Shown here piece after piece: positions 1 through 5,372 of a stretch of DNA of 5,372 nucleotides. The translations under genes and the position numbers were made by a program. A model generated the notes under the pieces. That model was not told the origin of the DNA, did no database searches, and saw nothing but the letters and a program-made list of their open reading frames with translations. The DNA is from Candidatus Delongbacteria bacterium (GTDB lineage Bacteria > Delongbacteria > UBA4055), in assembly GCA_027858795.1 (NCBI GenBank), contig JAQICF010000277.1, positions 1 to 5,372 of the forward strand, given 5' to 3'. How positions within the stretch are numbered: the first letter of the stretch is position 1; every line of letters starts with the position of its first letter.

Positions 1-278
1 ATACTTCTTGAAACCTCGTAAGTAAAATCAACATGCCCTGGTGTATCAATAAGATTTAAAATATATTCTTTTTTGTCATCAGCTTTATATTCCATTCTGA
101 TAGCATGGGATTTAATAGTAATCCCTCTTTCCTGTTCTAATTCCATGTCATCAAGAGTTTGTTTCTTGATATCTCTGTCAGCAACTGTACCTGTCGTTTG
201 CAACATTCGGTCTGCCAAAGTAGATTTCCCATGGTCTATATGTGCTACAATACAAAAATTTCTAATATTATCGTTCAT
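1..278 (-). CDS. lepA: Elongation factor 4 (LepA), N-terminal part, cut by window edge
   Basis: Translation GTPase that binds the ribosome and acts during initiation/elongation (back-translocase or assembly roles have been proposed for the family); cytosolic or membrane-associated. Only 92 codons are visible, running off the left edge. They hold the start of the GTPase domain: G1 P-loop AHIDHGKST (residues 12-20), the switch I/G2 segment RGITIK (51-56, T54) and G3 DTPGH (78-82), followed by [10 protein letters not shown]. The short N-terminus before the P-loop, LADR after it and the [15 protein letters not shown] spacing separate LepA from EF-G, TypA and EF-Tu. Full LepA is about 600 aa, so roughly 85% lies outside. 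The ATG at 278 is chosen because the family usually begins only about 10 residues before the P-loop. Its Shine-Dalgarno is weak (GAAAG, about 7 bases upstream). It has its own promoter, just after the terminator of the preceding gene. The SHAI segment after switch I resembles FCB-group LepA proteins. Confidence 0.95.
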   Translation of the reverse strand, partial: MNDNIRNFCIVAHIDHGKSTLADRMLQTTGTVADRDIKKQTLDDMELEQERGITIKSHAIRMEYKADDKKEYILNLIDTPGHVDFTYEVSRS

Positions 279-318
279 TCTATATCTTTCATTTAATTTG
301 AGTTATATCTTAGCGGAG

Positions 319-347
319 AATATACTTGAAGTAAGCTTAATAATCAA
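319..347 (-). promoter_or_regulatory. Sigma-70-type promoter of lepA
   Basis: Read on the minus strand there is a -35 box TTGATT (347-342), a 17-base spacer and a -10 box TATATT (324-319; five of six matches to TATAAT). It lies directly downstream of the intrinsic terminator of the preceding gene and would give a leader of roughly 30-35 bases before the lepA ATG. Position, spacing and box quality agree, but in AT-rich DNA such matches also occur by chance. Confidence 0.6.
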
Positions 348-350
348 ATG

Positions 351-374
351 AAAAAAGCTGCCATTTGGCAGCTT
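351..374 (-). terminator. Rho-independent terminator after the zinc-ribbon gene
   Basis: A perfect 8-bp stem, AAGCTGCC (355-362) with GGCAGCTT (367-374), surrounds a 4-base loop. On the minus strand the second arm runs straight into a T tract (complement of 351-356). The T run exists only in the minus direction, so it ends transcripts coming from the zinc-ribbon gene, whose stop codon lies about 33 bases upstream. It isolates lepA from the genes before it. Confidence 0.9.
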
Positions 375-407
375 CTTAAATCGTTGTTATATTATAAATT
401 TATGATT

Positions 408-662
408 CTATGTAGTTTTATCTGATGCCAATGCTGATTCCATTATAGTTTTCTTCACAATATTCTCAGTACTTCTGTGACTTTTATGTAATAAATGTTT
501 TTCCTCAAAGAGTTTCGTTTCAACTGTTCCATCTTTATTGATCTTAACGACAGTTCTTTTTCCGCAGTAACCACAACCCATGTACTTTTTCTCTGGGGTG
601 TAAGAGATTTCTCCAATTTCTTTTTCGCAATGAGAACATTTGATCTTGATCTTTTCTTTCAT
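408..662 (-). CDS. Small stand-alone zinc-ribbon protein (84 aa), function unknown
   Basis: A hypothetical protein I cannot place in a named family. It has two Cys pairs, C9-x2-C12 and C30-x2-C33, separated by 17 residues and followed by GKR. This is a typical zinc-ribbon/rubredoxin-like knuckle that would bind one zinc ion. The rest (residues 37-84) is charged, with KINKDGTVETK forming a probable beta-hairpin and a Lys/Glu-rich tail without membrane segments, so it is likely cytosolic. The pattern resembles small regulatory or nucleic-acid-binding ribbons, but binding to DNA, RNA or protein cannot be decided. The start is supported by a strong GGAGG site 7 bases upstream. The gene has its own candidate -10 box upstream and an intrinsic terminator downstream, so it is probably a monocistronic unit between the importer operon and lepA. 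Read-through from the importer genes is possible because no terminator separates them. Confidence 0.8.
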   Translation of the reverse strand: MKEKIKIKCSHCEKEIGEISYTPEKKYMGCGYCGKRTVVKINKDGTVETKLFEEKHLLHKSHRSTENIVKKTIMESALASDKTT

Positions 663-669
663 TTTGGAT

Positions 670-674
670 CCTCC
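670..674 (-). promoter_or_regulatory. Strong Shine-Dalgarno site of the zinc-ribbon gene
   Basis: A perfect GGAGG on the minus strand ends 7 bases before the ATG at 662. It fixes the start of the 84-aa protein. It stands out because the other starts in the window have weak or no Shine-Dalgarno sequences, suggesting efficient translation of this small protein. Confidence 0.75.
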
Positions 675-711
675 GTAAAATAGATTAACATTTATGTGAA
701 AACGGCATCAT

Positions 712-741
712 AATGAATCTTCATTTTATATAGAGATTATA
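712..741 (-). promoter_or_regulatory. Candidate -10 box and adjacent inverted repeat upstream of the zinc-ribbon gene
   Basis: A perfect TATAAT (741-736, minus strand) lies about 75 bases before the zinc-ribbon start. No good -35 is present: the best at 18-base spacing is GAAACA, three of six matches. Just past the expected transcription start is a 6-bp inverted repeat AATGAA-TC-TTCATT (712-725), a position where a repressor could block transcription. Both parts are short and AT-rich, so this is a tentative call. Confidence 0.35.
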
Positions 742-791
742 CTATTAATGTAATAATTTTGTTTCACTAAACCAAAGAAATAAAATATTTT

Positions 792-1778
792 TTATGAGTT
801 TTTTGAGTTTTCTCTGATGATAACCCATATAAAAAATGGACCACCAAAAATAGCAGTTACGATGCCTACAGGTAGTTCTGCAGGTGAAAGTATTATCTTT
901 GAAATTAGATCACATATCAATAACATAGAAGCTCCAGTTAAAACTGATGCAATCAATAAATGCTTATAATTCTTCCCCACAAATGAAGAAGCAATATGAG
1001 GTGCAATTATCCCTACAAAACCTATTGGACCTGTGAAAGCAACTACCGAACCGATCATAAGTGAAGTAACCACGAAAAGAACTTTTTTAACTTTATTTAT
1101 CTCAACACCACGGCTGATAGATAATTCATCACCGATGCTTAGAAGATTAAGCTCATTTCTGTAATTGTAAATAATAATTGAACCGATAACGAAAAATACA
1201 GCTGTATTAATGATTGGAGTATAACCTATAACATTCAATCCACCCATTGTCCATCTGGTTATCTTAAATACGTTTTCAGGATCGGTTGTATATTGAAGTA
1301 GAAGAATGATACTGGCAAAAAAGAAATTAATTACAACACCAGTCAGTATCATAGTATTATCTTTAAAACTCTTAAGAAACAGAGATATAAGATAAATTAT
1401 CAAGATCGACAATATTGCACCTGCAAATGAAAAAAATGTGATCAATGAAAAACCAAAAATCGAAAAAGAAAGTGGAGAAATAATATATAAAGTAGCACCT
1501 AAAGATGCTCCACTTGCAGTACCAAGAGTAAATGGTGAAGCTATAGGATTTCTAAATAACGATTGAAATACTGCTCCACTCATAGCAAGAACACCACCGG
1601 TTATAAGAGCTAATAATGCTCTTGGTAATCTTATTTTAAAAAATATTTCATTTATCGTATCAGAGTTAAAAATTTCAGATGGATAAATTATAGAACTTCC
1701 TAAAAATAGATTCATTGAAAAGAATACAATCATTATAACAAACAATAATATTATTTTATTTGTCTTACTCAAAATCAT
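792..1778 (-). CDS. FecCD/BtuC-type ABC importer permease (iron complex, heme or corrinoid)
   Basis: Inner-membrane channel subunit of a type II ABC importer. Two copies would pair with two copies of the ATPase encoded just upstream to move an iron-siderophore complex, heme or cobalamin-like compound into the cytoplasm. At 328 aa it is the usual full length. It is strongly hydrophobic throughout, consistent with about ten membrane helices. FecCD landmarks are in order: IRLPRALLALITGG (49-62), FRNPIASPFTLG (75-86) followed by SGASLGA, the RWTMGGL turn (175-181), GDELSISRGV (216-225), GPIGFVGIIAPHIA (250-263), and PAELPVGIVTAIFGGPFF (299-316). The start follows the ATPase stop by 4 bases with a weak AGTAGG-like site, implying translational coupling. 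It is the last gene of the operon, and no GC-rich terminator follows it. The substrate cannot be inferred from the permease alone, and no binding protein is in the window. Confidence 0.93.
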   Translation of the reverse strand: MILSKTNKIILLFVIMIVFFSMNLFLGSSIIYPSEIFNSDTINEIFFKIRLPRALLALITGGVLAMSGAVFQSLFRNPIASPFTLGTASGASLGATLYIISPLSFSIFGFSLITFFSFAGAILSILIIYLISLFLKSFKDNTMILTGVVINFFFASIILLLQYTTDPENVFKITRWTMGGLNVIGYTPIINTAVFFVIGSIIIYNYRNELNLLSIGDELSISRGVEINKVKKVLFVVTSLMIGSVVAFTGPIGFVGIIAPHIASSFVGKNYKHLLIASVLTGASMLLICDLISKIILSPAELPVGIVTAIFGGPFFIWVIIRENSKNS

Positions 1779-1782
1779 CTGC

Positions 1783-2550
1783 CTACTTTTTTATTATCAT
1801 TCTATTCTTACTGATAGGATGCTGAATATCGATAAATTCCGTATCGTATAAATTGCTGATTTGTTCAGTTCTAAGCTCATAAGTATTTTCTAAGAATTCC
1901 AACTTTCCATTTTTTAAAGCAGCTATCCTATCTGAATACATCAAAGCCTTATTAATATCATGAGTTACATTCACTACAGTAATACCCAAATTTTTATTAA
2001 TATTTGCGATAAGTTCGCTTATCTGTTGATCGTAGAACGGATCAAGGAAGGTTCCCGGTTCATCAAACAATATTATTTTTGTATTCTGAGCAATTGCTGC
2101 TGCAATATTAACCCTTTGCCTTTCACCACCACTTAAAGTTCTAAGTTTTCTGTTTGAAAATTCAACAAGATCGGTAATCTCCATACTCTCTTGCACCTTT
2201 TTTTTATCTTCTATATTTATAGATGAGAATGAAGAAAAGTAAGGATACCGACTAAACATAATGAAATCATAAACAGAGTAATCATTAATGATAGGAATCT
2301 GCGTTACATAGGTTATTTGCTTAGCTAGTTCTTTTTGAGCAATTGATTTGATATTTGACCCTGAGATGATGATATCGCCTGAAGTATAATCCATTATTTT
2401 ACACATCGATTTCAATAAAGTACTTTTCCCGGCTCCATTTGGACCGATGATAGAAAAATATTCACCTTCATTAATATCAAAAGAAATTTCAGAGATTATC
2501 TTCTTGTTACTAATATCAACACCAATTTTCTCAATACTAATTAATTTCAT
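1783..2550 (-). CDS. ABC transporter ATP-binding protein of the FecE/BtuD type
   Basis: Cytoplasmic ATPase that powers the FecCD-type permease encoded next. At 255 aa it is a typical length for FecE/BtuD/HmuV. The nucleotide-binding parts are complete: Walker A GPNGAGKST (36-44), Q-loop Gln84 in TYVTQ, signature LSGGERQRV (139-147), Walker B IILFDEP (159-165, D163 and catalytic E164), D-loop FLD (168-170) and switch His197 in VTHD. The residue after DEP is Gly (DEPGTFLD), where Thr or Ser is more usual; this is mild and should not abolish activity. The ATG lies one base after the stop of the upstream BatA-like gene (TAA-G-ATG) with no clear Shine-Dalgarno site, so translation is probably coupled to that gene. 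The C-terminus is short, without the extra regulatory domain seen in some sugar or methionine importers. The family assignment is firm; the transported substrate is unknown. Confidence 0.94.
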   Translation of the reverse strand: MKLISIEKIGVDISNKKIISEISFDINEGEYFSIIGPNGAGKSTLLKSMCKIMDYTSGDIIISGSNIKSIAQKELAKQITYVTQIPIINDYSVYDFIMFSRYPYFSSFSSINIEDKKKVQESMEITDLVEFSNRKLRTLSGGERQRVNIAAAIAQNTKIILFDEPGTFLDPFYDQQISELIANINKNLGITVVNVTHDINKALMYSDRIAALKNGKLEFLENTYELRTEQISNLYDTEFIDIQHPISKNRMIIKK

Positions 2551-2551
2551 C

Positions 2552-4501
2552 TTATAATTTTCTCGCTATGAGCATTTCAGCTACTATTAACAGAATCAAA
2601 GCATATAGGAAAATATACGAATAATTATTTCTTTCAACTGAAAAAATATTATTCTTTGCAAAAGTTTCTGGATCAATAAATTTGAATTCATTTAATAATT
2701 CTTTACTGATCAACTCATTATTTTCCCGTATATTGTTTACTGCAATATACTTTAAAGGGATATTTATTTCATTTTTAACTGAATAGAATCCTTGCTTATC
2801 TAAGAATACATTTTGTTTTTGAGCTGAAGAATTTGAAACTTCATTTGAACTTGGATCAAATAATTTATTACCTTTATCCAATGAATATTTATCACCATAA
2901 CTATGACTAATATTTGAACTTATGTTTGACTGACTTAGATATTTTAAACTGTTATGAATCAAAGGAACGACAAAACCATTTTCAATAATATTTGATAATT
3001 CTTTATCAAAGCCGGAACTTAATAAGATTATTTTTCCATTTGAAGCATTTTTTTCAAGTATATAAGGAGAATTATTAACCTTCGCTACAATATCCCAACC
3101 TTCTGAAGTCAAATCATAGTAGCTATATATTTCCATACTATTTGGATCAATATCTTGAACGAAGACCTTATTGAATATAGGATGTGTCTTAGAGATAATA
3201 TTTATGCTTGAATATGAATCGGTAAATTGATTAACACCTTTAATTTTAGGCAAATCAAGATTAGGTATTGCATTTGCGTTGTAATCATTTAAGTTTAAAT
3301 CTTTCCCGTAAGCAATGAATATCGATTTGCTTGCTCTTAAGAAATTATTAAGTTGAGATACTGTATAAGAACTAAGTTTTTTTATGTCTGTAAATAATAT
3401 TATGTCATTATCTGATATTTGTACTGAATTAATATTATTAAAATCTATTGTCGTTGGTTCAAACAATGAATCTGAAGAAGCATTCATTAAGACAAGCAAA
3501 CTCTTCACAACAATATCTTCTTTATTACCTACAATGAGTGTCTTTATTCTTTTTGTACCTGGTAAAACAAAATAAAATACATTGTTCATAGAATTAATAT
3601 CATCTTCTACTTTAAAGAACATTTGAGTATCCGAGATAGCAATATTTGTATCATCAATTATTACAGTTATATTATTTGAATCTTCAAATTTTAAATTTTC
3701 CGAATAGATCTTAGTGCCTTGTTCATAAAGTTCTAGATTTGCTCTTAAACCTTTACCTGTTTCTTTACTCGAAATGTAGCAAGCTATTTGGTTTCGAATA
3801 TTGATCTTAACTGAATCAATTGAAATATCATTCTTCTCTCTAACATCTACTCTATCCTGAATAAAATATTTAGAATATTTTTTAGAGTATTCTATAGGAG
3901 AATCATTGGTTTTTATTTTACCGTCAGAGAATATCATAAATTCTTTATTCAATTCAATCTCTTTCGATGTGAAAAACGAATCGGCTTCCACAATCACGCT
4001 GCTAATCTCTCTTTGCATTCCAGAGATTTTAATTTCATTTAGAAATAATTGTGCATCTTTATTAGAACCAATAAATTTCTTTGTCGGATCAGAAGTACGT
4101 ATTAAAACTTCTGATCTTTCCGGAACTTCATTAAGAAATTTTCTCAGAGTAGATACAGATTTTTCAAAAATATTGAAACTATCATCCGAAAGTGCCATTG
4201 AAGGACTTGTATCAAGATAAATATATAAGGAAGTTTCAAGTTCTGGATCATACTCCGATCTTTCACCAAAATATGGTGCTGCAAAGAACATTATTATACT
4301 CAATACGATCAAAGTACGTATAATCAATAGAAGAATATCTTTAAGCTTAGTCTTTTTATTGATCTTCAGAGCTAATTCCTTAAGAATATATAAACTACTG
4401 AAAACCATCTGCTTAGGTTTCTTTCTGAATATCAGATAAATGATCAAAGGAGCTATGACCAAGGGCAGAAAAAATAGATATTGAGAGTATATAAAGTTCA
4501 T
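2552..4501 (-). CDS. BatA-type membrane protein with von Willebrand A domain
   Basis: A 649-aa membrane-anchored protein of the BatA/aerotolerance-like type. The N-terminus matches the BatA double-membrane domain: helix about 8-24, a basic loop FRKKPKQMVFSSLYIL (25-40), then helix about 55-76. A von Willebrand A domain follows (about 90-215) with a MIDAS-like DTSPS (D97, S99, S101) and a later FSDGK (D193). The Thr usually found between these (often in a GGT motif) is not evident, so the metal site may be incomplete. Residues about 220-310 look like a beta-rich domain. About 318-525 resembles the glutamine-amidotransferase-like fold found in this family (HPIFNKVF at 440-447, GKIILLSSGF at 489-498). 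A last helix (about 628-645) leaves a short basic tail. Such proteins are usually linked to MoxR ATPases and DUF58 proteins in envelope stress or complex assembly; here the downstream partners are importer subunits. It is first in the operon, with no obvious Shine-Dalgarno site. The exact role is unknown. Confidence 0.85.
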   Translation of the reverse strand: MNFIYSQYLFFLPLVIAPLIIYLIFRKKPKQMVFSSLYILKELALKINKKTKLKDILLLIIRTLIVLSIIMFFAAPYFGERSEYDPELETSLYIYLDTSPSMALSDDSFNIFEKSVSTLRKFLNEVPERSEVLIRTSDPTKKFIGSNKDAQLFLNEIKISGMQREISSVIVEADSFFTSKEIELNKEFMIFSDGKIKTNDSPIEYSKKYSKYFIQDRVDVREKNDISIDSVKINIRNQIACYISSKETGKGLRANLELYEQGTKIYSENLKFEDSNNITVIIDDTNIAISDTQMFFKVEDDINSMNNVFYFVLPGTKRIKTLIVGNKEDIVVKSLLVLMNASSDSLFEPTTIDFNNINSVQISDNDIILFTDIKKLSSYTVSQLNNFLRASKSIFIAYGKDLNLNDYNANAIPNLDLPKIKGVNQFTDSYSSINIISKTHPIFNKVFVQDIDPNSMEIYSYYDLTSEGWDIVAKVNNSPYILEKNASNGKIILLSSGFDKELSNIIENGFVVPLIHNSLKYLSQSNISSNISHSYGDKYSLDKGNKLFDPSSNEVSNSSAQKQNVFLDKQGFYSVKNEINIPLKYIAVNNIRENNELISKELLNEFKFIDPETFAKNNIFSVERNNYSYIFLYALILLIVAEMLIARKL

Positions 4502-4529
4502 TAAATTTCTTATAATTAATTGGAGTTAT

Positions 4530-4558
4530 AATTTAACCAATCAAACAATAAATATCAA
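4530..4558 (-). promoter_or_regulatory. Candidate promoter of the BatA-ATPase-permease operon
   Basis: On the minus strand: -35 box TTGATA (4558-4553; five of six matches to TTGACA), exactly 17 bases of spacer, then TAAATT (4535-4530; four of six matches to TATAAT). This gives a leader of roughly 20 bases before the ATG at 4501. It would let the operon be expressed despite the IS upstream. If the host belongs to Bacteroidota, whose main sigma factor prefers TAnnTTTG at -7, this match would carry less weight. Confidence 0.45.
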
Positions 4559-4571
4559 TAGAGTTATCAAT
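4553..4571. repeat. Short direct repeat TATCAAT, two copies 12 bp apart
   Basis: TATCAAT occurs at 4553-4559 and 4565-4571, with starts 12 bases apart, close to one helical turn. A further ATCAA lies at 4540-4544. The first copy overlaps the candidate -35 box, which would suit a regulator-binding site, but short AT-rich repeats like this can be chance. Confidence 0.3.
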
Positions 4572-4704
4572 CGAAAAATAGATTTTTACTTTTTTGTTTT
4601 ATAATTGTATTTGTGGGATTTGGAAGATATAGATTTTAAAGCAGCATAAAAAACAGTATTCTTAATTTTTACGCCGGTATTTCAAGGAGTTACATAAAAT
4701 TATA

Positions 4705-4727
4705 GGGTACTGTCAAGAAAATTGTGT
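4705..4727. repeat. Probable terminal inverted repeat of the IS256-family element
   Basis: The segment starting GGGTACTGTCAAGAAAA just outside the transposase stop has the look of IS256-family ends (a G-rich tip followed by TGTCAAGAAAATTGTGT). The neighbouring bases AAATTATA (4697-4704) would be one copy of the 8-9 bp target duplication. The partner repeat is not in the window, so the outer edge may be off by a few bases. On the minus strand it includes a perfect TTGACA (4716-4711) pointing into the flank. Confidence 0.6.
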
Positions 4728-4733
4728 CTGAGA

Positions 4734-5372
4734 TCATTCTAACATCATATCAAGTTTCTCTCTACTGGATGAAAAAGCTGTTACAGGATACGAATAAGTT
4801 TTCTCTTCAAAACCCATTAAATATGATGCAATAAGATTCATAGCGCTTTCAGGACTAGGCATTGCACCTCTCATTCTTTGCGTTCTTCTAATTGCTTTAT
4901 TTAGTCTTTCAATCCAATTGGTTGTATATATCATTCTTTGTATTCTTCCAGGATATTTTAAATATGCACAATAATACTGCATGTGTTCAATTTTAAATTT
5001 ATTTTTAATCCAAGAATACCTTCGTTTCCATTTGTTTATAAAATCATTTAGCCTTAGTGATGTAGCTTTGATAGTTTCATTTTCGGTCTCTAAAAGGAAT
5101 ACTTCTCTAAAGTCTTTTGATATCTCCTTCTTGTCACTGGATCTGACATGTAAAACAATGTTTCTTATTTTATGTACTAAACATTTTTGTAGCTGCGTAC
5201 CAGGCAATTCTTTTTCGACTACTCTTTCAAGATTTGTTATTCCATCAGCTACTACCATGAGTACTTTTTTCAACCCTCTTGCTTTAAGATCTTTAAATAC
5301 ATATCCCCACCCAGAAGCAGATTCTGTTGGGATGTTATACAGACCTAAAACTTCTCGTTTTAAATCTTTTCG
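4734..5372 (-). CDS. IS256-family (Mutator-type) transposase, C-terminal half, 5' end outside window
   Basis: Catalyses cut-and-paste or copy-paste movement of the insertion sequence through a DDE active site. The frame is open from the right edge: 33 codons precede the TTG at 5273, reading REVLGLYNIPTESASGWGY and then KDLKARGLKKVLMVVADG. That TTG is therefore internal and not the start. Visible length is 212 aa of a usual 390-420. Family landmarks are REVLGLY, the second catalytic Asp in VVADG (visible residue 43), QKCLVHKIRN (62-71), and the third catalytic residue Glu in YTTNWIERLNKAIRR (visible residue 155; codon about 4910-4908). The C-terminus is the typical MRGAMPSPESAMNLIASYL followed by a short tail. 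The first catalytic Asp is upstream of the window. No frameshift or stop is seen in the visible part, so the copy may be intact. Confidence 0.93.
   Translation of the reverse strand, partial: RKDLKREVLGLYNIPTESASGWGYVFKDLKARGLKKVLMVVADGITNLERVVEKELPGTQLQKCLVHKIRNIVLHVRSSDKKEISKDFREVFLLETENETIKATSLRLNDFINKWKRRYSWIKNKFKIEHMQYYCAYLKYPGRIQRMIYTTNWIERLNKAIRRTQRMRGAMPSPESAMNLIASYLMGFEEKTYSYPVTAFSSSREKLDMMLE

Larger units (their letters stand above)
4502..4704. other. Non-coding spacer between the BatA-type gene and the IS end
   Basis: About 200 bases, very AT-rich, with no convincing gene on either strand. It holds a candidate promoter for the operon (4558-4530) and a TATCAAT direct repeat (4553-4559 and 4565-4571). 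Read on the minus strand from the IS edge, one frame stays open for 13 codons (4703-4665) before TAA. This could be the broken tail of an interrupted upstream gene, but it is too short to identify. No terminator hairpin was seen. Confidence 0.6.
4705..5372 (-). mobile_element. IS256-family insertion sequence, 3' portion only
   Basis: The right part of an insertion sequence of the IS256 (Mutator-like DDE) family, running off the right edge. It consists of the C-terminal half of the transposase and an end sequence that begins near 4705, about 29 bases after the transposase stop. IS256 elements are commonly about 1.3-1.5 kb, so about half is visible. The element is oriented with its transposase reading toward the BatA operon. 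The inner boundary rests on the likely inverted repeat; the matching left end and target duplication are outside. Confidence 0.8.

Noticed and set aside
73..351. 92-aa plus-strand reading frame
   Set aside because: It is antisense to the conserved lepA N-terminus and crosses the lepA promoter; there is no family match and no ribosome site.
495..683. 62-aa plus-strand reading frame
   Set aside because: It is the reverse shadow of the zinc-ribbon gene, which has a clear CxxC pattern, a GGAGG site and a terminator on the other strand.
692..724. Ten-codon minus-strand ORF (MKIHYDAVFT) in the leader of the zinc-ribbon gene
   Set aside because: It has no Shine-Dalgarno site, and AT-rich leaders often hold such short frames; no attenuator-like hairpin accompanies it.
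780..791. AT-only palindrome (AAAATATTTT) just after the permease stop as a terminator
   Set aside because: It has no GC pairs, no loop room and no T tract after a stem, so it would not form a stable terminator hairpin.
3384..3575. 63-aa plus-strand reading frame
   Set aside because: It lies wholly antisense inside the BatA-type gene and shows no recognisable protein features.
3906..4220. 104-aa plus-strand reading frame
   Set aside because: It is antisense to the von Willebrand domain of the BatA-type gene; its composition is a mirror of that coding sequence.
4502..4704. Cobalamin riboswitch or Fur box upstream of the importer operon
   Set aside because: The spacer is too short and AT-rich for a B12 riboswitch, the conserved B12-box was not seen, and no GATAATGATAATCATTATC-like inverted repeat is present.

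Overview
This window is a low-GC bacterial chromosomal segment in which every recognisable gene lies on the minus strand, so transcription runs from high to low coordinates. The lineage is probably in or near the FCB (Bacteroidota-like) superphylum. This is inferred from an EF-4 N-terminus carrying the '[10 protein letters not shown]' variant, a BatA-type double-membrane/von Willebrand protein of a kind common in that group, and a very AT-rich sequence. The sequence alone does not allow a more precise assignment.

In transcription order: (1) 5372-4705 is the 3' part of an IS256-family (Mutator-type) insertion sequence, holding a 5'-truncated transposase and a probable terminal inverted repeat. 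(2) 4704-4502 is a non-coding spacer with a plausible promoter and a short TATCAAT direct repeat. (3) 4501-792 is a tight three-gene operon: a 649-aa BatA/VWA membrane protein, then an ABC ATPase after a single base, then a FecCD/BtuC-type permease after 4 bases. The last two are the membrane and ATPase parts of a type II importer for an iron complex, heme or corrinoid. No substrate-binding protein or outer-membrane receptor is visible. (4) 791-663 is a short spacer with a candidate -10 box and a strong Shine-Dalgarno site. (5) 662-408 encodes an 84-aa stand-alone zinc-ribbon protein, followed by an intrinsic terminator at 374-351. (6) 347-1 holds a well-formed promoter and the first 92 codons of lepA (elongation factor 4), cut by the window edge.

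Most of the content is ordinary. The most unusual point is the near-overlapping arrangement of a BatA/VWA protein with the two membrane-side subunits of a FecCD importer. BatA-type proteins normally sit with MoxR and DUF58 genes. The IS directly upstream may have separated this operon from such partners, but that cannot be judged from the window. No CRISPR array, tRNA, rRNA or recognisable riboswitch was seen.
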